Shown one piece after another: positions 13,684 to 20,350 of a stretch of DNA of 20,350 nt; the stretch's first letter is position 1; each line of letters starts with the position of its first letter. The translations under genes were made by a program, and so were the position numbers. Under the pieces are notes generated by a model, which saw nothing but the letters and a program-made list of their open reading frames with translations, was not told the DNA's origin and ran no database searches. Source of the stretch: Candidatus Dojkabacteria bacterium (GTDB lineage: Bacteria > Patescibacteriota > Dojkabacteria > B142 > OLB20); NCBI GenBank assembly GCA_020429485.1, contig JAGQLK010000002.1:1-20350 (forward strand), given 5' to 3'.

Positions 13684-13703
13684 ATATGAAACACGTTTCA
13701 TAT
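13684..13703. repeat. Palindrome with 9-bp arms, three bases past the glycogen operon
   Basis: ATATGAAAC and GTTTCATAT flank a two-base centre. Sixteen of its bases recur inverted at 2946-2961. It begins three bases after the stop of the last glycogen gene (13707). The stem is AT-rich and no T-run follows on the minus strand, so a binding site is as likely as a terminator. Confidence 0.5.
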
Positions 13704-13706
13704 ATG

Positions 13707-15761
13707 TTATTTATCTAGTTCATGGATTAGGTTTACGGTGCGAACGAGCTCAGCATGTGACCAAGTTAGTGGTTTAACTGAAATGCCAATTCCATAGTTC
13801 GGATCTGCCTGTTCTGCTAGTAATCCGGTAAAGTCAGCGTGGTCAAGTACCCATTTAATATATTTCCTTGCTTTCTCTGTATTACCAGTCCTAAGATTGT
13901 ACCTAGCCATCCAAAGAGTACTTATGAACCATGGATTACCTGTAACAGTTTTATCGATTTTGTGATAATGATCATTTTCTTTTCTAGCAAAACCACCAAC
14001 TTCTGTATCCAACCAAAGAGTATTTTCAATCGCTTCCATTGTCTTCACTACTCGTTCATCATCTACAGGCAACATATCTAATTCCCATAGATAAATTAAT
14101 GAACTATCTACAGTTTTATCATCATTACAGTCTTCCGAGTTAGTCTGGCAAAATATACCTCGTATAAATCTCTCTAGCTTTTCATCATAAAGATGTTTTA
14201 TTCCGGCTTCTTTTACTTCTGCGGCAGCCTCTGTGTATCTCTGCACGTCTTCAGAGTGACCATGATATTGAGCTAGATTAGCAGCTGCTTGCAGACCAGC
14301 ATAAACAGTCGCAATTGTGTAAGTGTTTATACCTCGCTCCAATTCCCAAATATCATAACTAGGCTTAGGAAGCTTAGTATCGAAATGAATCACATCAATT
14401 AAACTCAACTTTTTCTTTTCTTTATATCCGCTCACATATTTATCAATATTTTCTAAGGTTTTATCAGCTAAATATCTATACTCATATATAAATTCAGCTG
14501 CAGGTACAACTAGACTATCCCACATTTCATTTAAGAATTCTTGATCCCCAAACCTTTCATAGTGCCTCCATAAAGCATATATTATCAACGCTGTCTCATC
14601 TTCTTGTATTGGTAACTGAAGATTTCCTGCTTTATCAATCCAAGGGTGCCAACTGCTAGCCAAGCCACTACTTACTCTTGGATAATATTTATGCAAAATA
14701 TAACCCTCCTTTGTAATAACCTCCTTACAGTATCTAAAGAAACTCTTCACCAAATCTCCAAATCCAACCTCAATAAGTGCTAAAGCAACATTGGCGCCAT
14801 CCCTAGGCCAAAAATATGAATAGCTATCTTTCCCCCCTGCCTTAACAAATGAAGAATCGTTAGCAGCAATAATGGCTCCACCGTTATCGAATTGCGTTCT
14901 AATCACTAACAATGATCTTTTGTATAACTCTAATAATCTTAGGTTATCTTCATTATCTTCAAAAAACAGAGGAAAACTATTTTCAAATTTATTAGTAATT
15001 TTAATATTGATCCAATTACGCCAATATTCTTCAGTGCTTGAAAACAAATGCTTGCTCTTTTCTTCTCTTACGTATTCTGCAGCCTCTTTAATATCATCAA
15101 AACAATCACCAGCAACAATAAAACTATCAAAAGATGCTCTTTTACCAGCTGGAATAGTCTCCTTGTATGATAAGCACGATTGAGCAGAACCTGTCGCTAC
15201 TGGGTTATGAATTAGTTCGCCATCTTGATCTGGAACGCACCCCTTACCGTTGTTGTCATTTGGACCTGCACATGAAAATTGATACAAGTTACCAGTTGAT
15301 CCAACTCCAAGATATCTATCTTTTTTGTAATGACACATAACTTGTGCAAATGGATACCAGACCGCAGTATCTCCTACATCTGTTTCAATCATGTAGAAAT
15401 TATTCTTGATGAACAGCTGGAACTCTTTGTCTTCATCGCTGATATTATGAACATCAAATATTCGGATCATAATATCTCTATCAGGCAGAACACAGTCTTT
15501 TATCAATATTTCAATTCCCAGTTCTTTATTCACGGCAGTACTTCTTGAAGCAAGTGAGTCCTTAAGGTAGTGTACTGAAATATCCCAGCTACTATCAGCT
15601 AAGCTAGTCATTTTATCGCCGACCTTTATAAACACTTGATTCGGTTTACTTGTAAGATGATTTTCTTGACCAACATTAGGCCAATATAAGTCTGAAATAT
15701 AAAGTCTCTCATTTATATTTACTAACATGCTTCCATTTCCAAGTACTAAGGCAGTGTTCAT
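13707..15761 (-). CDS. GH15 family glucoamylase (glucan 1,4-alpha-glucosidase)
   Basis: The 684-residue protein has the two-part plan of prokaryotic glucoamylases: an N-terminal beta-rich domain (about 1-250) and an alpha/alpha barrel (about 265-684). Barrel motifs are YFWPRDGANVA (316-326), LQLPIQEDETAL (381-392), and YDIWELERGINTYTIAT (469-485) with Glu473 as general acid. GLLAEQADP has Glu650 as general base, and LTWSHAELVR closes the barrel (665-674). It releases glucose from the non-reducing ends of alpha-glucans. No signal peptide is visible, so it acts inside the cell on stored glucan. It is the last gene of the operon, starting three bases after the debranching enzyme. Several Cys occur (164, 175, 196), unusual only mildly for a cytoplasmic enzyme. 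Confidence 0.88.
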   Translation of the reverse strand: MNTALVLGNGSMLVNINERLYISDLYWPNVGQENHLTSKPNQVFIKVGDKMTSLADSSWDISVHYLKDSLASRSTAVNKELGIEILIKDCVLPDRDIMIRIFDVHNISDEDKEFQLFIKNNFYMIETDVGDTAVWYPFAQVMCHYKKDRYLGVGSTGNLYQFSCAGPNDNNGKGCVPDQDGELIHNPVATGSAQSCLSYKETIPAGKRASFDSFIVAGDCFDDIKEAAEYVREEKSKHLFSSTEEYWRNWINIKITNKFENSFPLFFEDNEDNLRLLELYKRSLLVIRTQFDNGGAIIAANDSSFVKAGGKDSYSYFWPRDGANVALALIEVGFGDLVKSFFRYCKEVITKEGYILHKYYPRVSSGLASSWHPWIDKAGNLQLPIQEDETALIIYALWRHYERFGDQEFLNEMWDSLVVPAAEFIYEYRYLADKTLENIDKYVSGYKEKKKLSLIDVIHFDTKLPKPSYDIWELERGINTYTIATVYAGLQAAANLAQYHGHSEDVQRYTEAAAEVKEAGIKHLYDEKLERFIRGIFCQTNSEDCNDDKTVDSSLIYLWELDMLPVDDERVVKTMEAIENTLWLDTEVGGFARKENDHYHKIDKTVTGNPWFISTLWMARYNLRTGNTEKARKYIKWVLDHADFTGLLAEQADPNYGIGISVKPLTWSHAELVRTVNLIHELDK

Positions 15762-15764
15762 CTG

Positions 15765-17681
15765 TTATGTGTTTAACGCTATTTCTGAAATAAGTTCTAA
15801 TGTATAAGCCACACTCCATGCTTGTGATAAGCATCCATCGGCTCTAAGTGTATCAGCTTCAAAGATTTCTGGAATATATCTTAATCCTTGGATATTCAAA
15901 GCCTGAATAAACTGGTCTAAGTGACTTTTGGCAAATTCGATCGATTGCAAAGAATAGTTGTGCTGTTTTATATATGAAATTAGAAATGCTCCAGTCCAGA
16001 AAGGCCAAATTGTCCCCTGATGGTATGCCTGATCTCGTAATTTTTGTTCTCCTTGATAACTTCCATGATAATTTTCATTCTCTGCATTCAGAGTTTTAAG
16101 ACCTACCTGAGTAAGCAACTTATTTTTTACTGTCTCTAACATTCTTTTAGCCCTTCTTTTACCCAATAACTCAAAAGGTAAATATGTCACCATTACCTGA
16201 TTTGGTCTAATAGCTGGATCTTTATAGTCACCAGATATTAGATCGTATAGACAGTCTTCATTTTCATTCCAAAAGTCTTTCTCAAAATTAGATGTTAATT
16301 TTGATATTAAAGTTTGGATCTGAGAAATATAAGTTAAATCATTCACTTCTTCTTTGAAGAATAGGAGTATTTTGAGAAAGTTGAACCAAAGCGCTTGAAT
16401 CTCAACAGCCTTACCTGCACGATTTGTCACAGGTACACCGTCTACTTGGGCATCCATCCATGTCAACGCCTTATCATAATTACTATTTACTAAATAGCCG
16501 CCTTCCTCTTTGATGCCTTGCGTACCCATAGTAAAAGAGACTAATGTGTCCTCTAGATTAGGTAGTATTTTTTTTACAGTAGCTACATCTTTAGTTTTGT
16601 TATAGTAATTCCATAATGCTACTGAATACCATAAGACACCATCGAGTGATTCATAATTACCAAAAAAAGGTAGATTTGGTAGCAGTCCATCCTTAAAGTA
16701 ATTATTCCATTTTAGAAGTATCGCTTTTGCTTCTTCTATACGATCAGTTTTTAGAAGCAAACCAGTAAAGGACATAAATGTATCTCTACCCCATTCTCCA
16801 AACCAATGATACCCAGCTAAAATAGCGGTATTTTCAATACTATTAACAATGAATGAATCCGCACTCACCAGTAAATTATCTACAAATTCTGACCTAGCTA
16901 AATTGTGAGTGTTGTAAAATTCGATGACTAGGTTCTCAGTGTAATTATTGTATGCCTCAAATACATCTTGAGCTACATCTTCTGTTGACTTTGTATCATA
17001 GTATTCAAATGAAATCTGAAAAGTTGATTCTCCTGGTGTAACTACTACCGTAAAATCACCAATTTTTTCTAGATCTTCTAAAGAGGGATAACCTCTTTGC
17101 TCTTCAATAGGATAATAAAAATCATAGTAAATGCTTTGAGTCTCAGAATATTCGAACCCAGTAAAGTTTACCTTTACAAATTTTCTTTTACCGACATCAA
17201 GTATTAAATGATCCGGATGAATATAATGTGTGTACTTATCATCACCAGTAATCTTATTAAGTTCGTCTATTCCTCGATTCGAAACAAATGGCGATAGCAC
17301 AAGCTTAGTATCGATAGCACCATCATTAGTTATTTTGTATCTAGCAGTTAGCCTATTAACTCCCTTACTCAACACATATGACTTTTCAATTGTTATGTTA
17401 TCAATACGATAGATCCAGGTTGGGTATTTATCTATACTAAAACTCTCAATGTACTCTGAGCCATCGGGAGAAAGTACATTACCCTTATAAAGGCTTGATG
17501 ACAGGGGATATTTCTTACTATTAATTTCGAGCCACTCCTCTATTCGGTTTACGATATTTACACGGGTCAAATCGTGATTGGCAGCAACAAGTAGCCCATG
17601 ATATTTTCTAGTATTACCTAACTTATAATCACTTGAGCAGTAACCACCTAAAGAATTTGTAATTAAAAATTCTCTTTGCAT
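15765..17681 (-). CDS. Glycogen debranching enzyme, amylo-alpha-1,6-glucosidase (GH133 type)
   Basis: The N-terminal domain carries the family opening REFLITNSLGGY, then GNTRKYHGLLVAA and RIEEWLEI. The catalytic barrel shows HWFGEWGRDTFMSFTGLLL (about 292-310), LTWMDAQVDGVPVTNRAGK (about 406-424), IRPNQVM (about 491-497) and DQAYHQGTIWPFWTGAF (about 550-566). These enzymes hydrolyse alpha-1,6 branch stubs in glycogen, and this single-chain form is the archaeal/bacterial type, with 638 residues here. Start choice: the ATG at 17681 leaves one base after the GH57 stop; a GTG at 17690 would overlap it by eight bases and cannot be excluded. It lies between GH57 and GH15 in a tightly spaced operon. 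Confidence 0.88.
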   Translation of the reverse strand: MQREFLITNSLGGYCSSDYKLGNTRKYHGLLVAANHDLTRVNIVNRIEEWLEINSKKYPLSSSLYKGNVLSPDGSEYIESFSIDKYPTWIYRIDNITIEKSYVLSKGVNRLTARYKITNDGAIDTKLVLSPFVSNRGIDELNKITGDDKYTHYIHPDHLILDVGKRKFVKVNFTGFEYSETQSIYYDFYYPIEEQRGYPSLEDLEKIGDFTVVVTPGESTFQISFEYYDTKSTEDVAQDVFEAYNNYTENLVIEFYNTHNLARSEFVDNLLVSADSFIVNSIENTAILAGYHWFGEWGRDTFMSFTGLLLKTDRIEEAKAILLKWNNYFKDGLLPNLPFFGNYESLDGVLWYSVALWNYYNKTKDVATVKKILPNLEDTLVSFTMGTQGIKEEGGYLVNSNYDKALTWMDAQVDGVPVTNRAGKAVEIQALWFNFLKILLFFKEEVNDLTYISQIQTLISKLTSNFEKDFWNENEDCLYDLISGDYKDPAIRPNQVMVTYLPFELLGKRRAKRMLETVKNKLLTQVGLKTLNAENENYHGSYQGEQKLRDQAYHQGTIWPFWTGAFLISYIKQHNYSLQSIEFAKSHLDQFIQALNIQGLRYIPEIFEADTLRADGCLSQAWSVAYTLELISEIALNT

Positions 17682-17682
17682 A

Positions 17683-18981
17683 TTAAGCACTTACTTGAGA
17701 CATCTTAACCAATTCAGTCTTAAAATCACTAAGAACATTCATATAATTAATATATGCATCATATGGAGATTCATAATGACTAAAATACTTGTGTACATCA
17801 CCATCATTCCAATACTTAGTACACATGTAATAAAAATGATCAGATGTTTGAAGTCTTCTCCATGTATCCATTAATTTATCAGTCAGTCGTTTATTTTTGA
17901 GTTTACCCTTTAACTGCTTTAACACACCTTCGCATTCGTAAACTTGTTTAGCAGATTCTTTTTGCATTTTATTTCCCAACCAAGCCGATACATCTCGCTC
18001 CATATCTGCCCATGATACCAGCGAGTGCATGTCTAATTTACCTTGAGTCTCGTAGGTATCAATAGTCTGGCTAGGTGTTTTGAATCCGATATTTCTCTTT
18101 AATAGTGCCTCAGGAAGCTTTTCTAGAAATCTGAAAATACCACTATCTTCCCACTGATGTTCTCCAAAAGTTTCATAGTCCATAAACAAATTTATTGTGT
18201 CTCCTTCAGTATTCTCGACCCAATCAGCAAATTTTTCTACTGTTAATGGGTGTTCTTTCCATTCTTTATTAGAGAATCTAAAAGCGATATCGTCTGATAA
18301 TTTATAGTTTTTAAGCAGCAAACCAATTTTATCGTTAGGCTTATCTTTAAGTTTGTATTTCTGAATAACTTTATAATCCTCTTCATGCATCATGAAGTCT
18401 GGTGATTCGTATATGTAGTTCGGATTTCTACCATCAAGGTAATAGTCCCAGCCTTCAGCTAATATTGCATCAAAACCAAGTTCTCTAATAAAGTTACCTA
18501 ATTCATTATTATAAATTAGCTCAGTATTTCTAAAAACTTTTGGTCTTCTTTTGAAAATCTTCCAGATCTTATTTCTATGCTTCATTACCTGTTCAGCGAA
18601 TTCTTCTTTGGAGTATAACCAACTTAGTGAGTGATAATATGTTTCGTTAATTATTTCCACTCTCTTTGTATCAACAAGTGCCTTGAAACTATCTAGTACC
18701 TCAGGCCAATATAGCTCAAACTGCTCAAGTGTTACTCCTGAGATAGAAAAACTGATATTAAATTCTGGATGCTTCTTTATTAGTTTGAGGAGAAGTTTGT
18801 TCGTAGGCAGATAACACTTTTCACCAACTTTCTTAACTATTTCTTTGTTTAGTTTGTCTTTACTGCCTTCGAAGTAGTCTTTTTTGGTTTCCAGGTCAAA
18901 ATAGTTAAACTTAGTTAACCTAAACGGTTGGTGCACCTGAAAATAAAAACAGATTGTCTTGTTATACTTCTTGCTCTTCAT
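17683..18981 (-). CDS. GH57 family alpha-glucan enzyme (alpha-amylase type)
   Basis: The 432-residue protein shows the conserved GH57 regions in order: FYFQVHQPFRL (12-22) with the HQP motif, the ITE-like INETYYHSLSWL (111-122), FRNTELIYNN with the nucleophile Glu154, the FMDYETFGEH block with Asp268 as acid/base, and SWADMERDVSAWLGN (323-337). The short form, beside a glycogen synthase-like gene, resembles archaeal intracellular GH57 amylases; a transferase or branching activity cannot be excluded by sequence reading. It starts 28 bases after the glycosyltransferase and ends next to the debrancher. No Shine-Dalgarno is evident. Confidence 0.87.
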   Translation of the reverse strand: MKSKKYNKTICFYFQVHQPFRLTKFNYFDLETKKDYFEGSKDKLNKEIVKKVGEKCYLPTNKLLLKLIKKHPEFNISFSISGVTLEQFELYWPEVLDSFKALVDTKRVEIINETYYHSLSWLYSKEEFAEQVMKHRNKIWKIFKRRPKVFRNTELIYNNELGNFIRELGFDAILAEGWDYYLDGRNPNYIYESPDFMMHEEDYKVIQKYKLKDKPNDKIGLLLKNYKLSDDIAFRFSNKEWKEHPLTVEKFADWVENTEGDTINLFMDYETFGEHQWEDSGIFRFLEKLPEALLKRNIGFKTPSQTIDTYETQGKLDMHSLVSWADMERDVSAWLGNKMQKESAKQVYECEGVLKQLKGKLKNKRLTDKLMDTWRRLQTSDHFYYMCTKYWNDGDVHKYFSHYESPYDAYINYMNVLSDFKTELVKMSQVSA

Positions 18982-19009
18982 GGATTTATTTTATTTTAAC
19001 AGAAAGTAA

Positions 19010-20254
19010 TTACTTCTGTATCAATTCTTTGTAAATATCAATCACTTTCTTAGCTTGCTTATCCCAGCTCAATCTTTCTAGATCCGAATAGCCATTATCT
19101 ATGAGAGTTTCCGCCAAAGATTCATGCATTAGCACAGCAAGTATCTTGTTTGCCATTTCCTCTGTATCCCAGAAGTCGACTTTCAATGCATTACTAACCA
19201 CTTCACTTGCTCCTGATTGCTTAGACATTAGTACAGGAGTTCCATTTCTAATAGCCTCTAGGGAAGTAATACCAAAAGGCTCTGATACTGAAGGCATCAC
19301 AAACAAATCAGCATAATGGTATGCTTTGTCTACTTCTTCATGGCTCATATAACCTGTAAATACCACGTTCTGAGAGATTCCAAGGTCAATACTCATATCA
19401 ATCAGATATTTAAGCATGTCACCTGCACCAACAAATACAAACTTAACATCTTTATGAATTTTCAATACTTTTTCAGCAGCTTTGAGCAGGTAATCTGCGC
19501 CCTTTTGCACAGACATCCTTCCGAGAAATAGAACAATCTTCTCTTTTTTATCAGCAGGAACTACTGTACTTGCTCTTTCTCCATTGTATGGAACCGCATT
19601 GTGAATCACTGTGATTTTATCTTCTGGAATCATATATTGCTCAACAATAGTGTTTTTGGTCTTCTCTGATACTGCAAAAACTCTATCAGCATATACCATT
19701 CCCATTCTTTCGTAATTTACAATCTCCATATATGGATTGCCACCACTTCTATCGTACTCTGTGGCATGTATATGAGTAATGAGAGGTTTGCCTGTGGCAC
19801 GCTTGGCATTTATACCTGCCTTAAAAGTCATCCAATCATGTGCATGTATCACATCTGGATTAACTTCTTTTGCAATATCATATGCTCTTGCTGCATACCT
19901 TTCGATCTCATTAAATAAGTCATAACCGTAGAGAGATCCTGCGTCTTCGCTCAAATCTAGACGCTTTTTGAGGGCGGTTAATTGCTTATTATAGACATCG
20001 TATGATGCATATGGTGTTAGTAGAGTGTCTACTTGGATATGTTTAACTGTTTGTTCTGTGATTTCAATTTCTGAGGCATTAATGATATCTAGGTAGTCTA
20101 CACTTACTTGCTTGGGTAACTTGGGTAATACGAAAGAAACATCTACTCCTTGCGCTGCTAAACTTTTAGAGAGGTCTCTACAAACGACTCCTAGTCCACC
20201 CGTTACAATTGGGGCATACTCCCATCCAAATGTTAATAACTTTATTGAGTTCAT
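19010..20254 (-). CDS. Glycogen synthase-like glycosyltransferase (GT4/GT5 fold)
   Basis: The 414-residue GT-B enzyme begins MNSIKLLTFGWEYAP and has the donor/acceptor loop TGGLGVV (18-24), typical of starch and glycogen synthases. VIHAHDWMTFKAG lies at 135-147, FLGRMSVQKGADYLL at 243-257, and the E-x7-E motif spans Glu325-Glu333 in EPFGITSLEA. It probably extends an alpha-1,4-glucan from a nucleotide-activated glucose; ADP- or UDP-glucose preference is unknown and no pyrophosphorylase gene is in the window. It is the first gene of the four-gene operon. GGAG, about ten bases before the ATG at 20254, is a usable Shine-Dalgarno. A palindrome over a possible -10 lies upstream. Confidence 0.85.
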   Translation of the reverse strand: MNSIKLLTFGWEYAPIVTGGLGVVCRDLSKSLAAQGVDVSFVLPKLPKQVSVDYLDIINASEIEITEQTVKHIQVDTLLTPYASYDVYNKQLTALKKRLDLSEDAGSLYGYDLFNEIERYAARAYDIAKEVNPDVIHAHDWMTFKAGINAKRATGKPLITHIHATEYDRSGGNPYMEIVNYERMGMVYADRVFAVSEKTKNTIVEQYMIPEDKITVIHNAVPYNGERASTVVPADKKEKIVLFLGRMSVQKGADYLLKAAEKVLKIHKDVKFVFVGAGDMLKYLIDMSIDLGISQNVVFTGYMSHEEVDKAYHYADLFVMPSVSEPFGITSLEAIRNGTPVLMSKQSGASEVVSNALKVDFWDTEEMANKILAVLMHESLAETLIDNGYSDLERLSWDKQAKKVIDIYKELIQK

Positions 20255-20285
20255 GAGCAGTGGTTCTCCGTTATTAGACTCTTTC

Positions 20286-20307
20286 TAGATATGATAATAC
20301 ATATCTA
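20286..20307 (-). promoter_or_regulatory. Palindrome overlapping a possible -10 upstream of the glycogen operon
   Basis: TAGATATG (20286-20293) and CATATCTA (20300-20307) form a perfect 8-bp inverted repeat. Read on the minus strand the six central bases are TATTAT, a fair -10 hexamer, 40 bases upstream of the start at 20254. No convincing -35 is seen at standard distance. A repressor binding here would block the operon. Confidence 0.35.
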
Positions 20308-20350
20308 CAACGATTTAAATATTCTAAGTTCAATTTCCTGTAAAAATTTA

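Noticed and set aside
13684-13703. Catabolite-repression (cre) operator
   Set aside because: The TGAAAC...GTTTCA arms resemble cre sites, but the conserved central CG is AC/GT here, and one of the two sites lies downstream of genes.
13684-13706. Intrinsic terminator of the glycogen operon
   Set aside because: The stem is A/T-rich with a small loop and lacks a T-run on the minus strand; kept only as a palindrome of unknown role.
1-20350. CRISPR array, rRNA, tRNA, or insertion-sequence transposase
   Set aside because: No regularly spaced repeats, no rRNA or complete tRNA pattern and no intact transposase or integrase motif were seen on either strand.

Overview
The window looks like a chromosome segment of a low-GC member of the Patescibacteria (Candidate Phyla Radiation). 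Three things point there. The truncated gene at the left edge matches the membrane-anchored N-terminal region that precedes a VirB4/HerA-type ATPase in a family very common in that group. Glycolysis is represented by a non-phosphorylating GapN dehydrogenase. The genes are compact, often overlap, and mostly lack strong ribosome binding sites. TGA is used as a stop, so this is not a code-25 lineage. I cannot name the class from this sequence alone.

Layout. Positions 1-2638 (minus): an incomplete secretion/ATPase-type gene and a membrane-tethered GH3 beta-N-acetylhexosaminidase-like enzyme. About 2870-3800 (plus): a higher-GC island with hairpin-rich non-coding DNA and a membrane-anchored trypsin-like peptidase. 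3994-6948 (minus): an alpha-glucan phosphorylase whose N-terminus is a degenerate phosphohexomutase. 7082-9757 (plus): a sortase-fold protein lacking catalytic Cys and His, a 36-residue membrane peptide, and gapN. 9765-12066 (minus): crtI and crtB for a carotenoid backbone. About 12265-13450: a second higher-GC island with one secreted protein (minus) flanked by many perfect hairpins. 13707-20254 (minus): a tight four-gene glycogen operon: glycosyltransferase, GH57, debranching enzyme, GH15 glucoamylase.

How the genes work together. The glycosyltransferase and the phosphorylase build and phosphorolyse an alpha-glucan; GH57, the debranching enzyme and glucoamylase trim it; GapN handles triose phosphate lower in glycolysis. 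This is a reserve-polysaccharide module with an archaea-like set of enzymes (GH57, GH133-type debrancher, GH15). The surface genes (GH3, peptidase, sortase-like protein, secreted Cys protein) look envelope-related.

The strongest unusual observations are the phosphorylase fused to a catalytically dead mutase module with Glu in place of the phosphoserine, the sortase pseudoenzyme, the two compositional islands with their hairpin arrays, and a leader with mutually exclusive stems ahead of the peptidase. All functional statements rest on reading motifs by eye; no database search was made.
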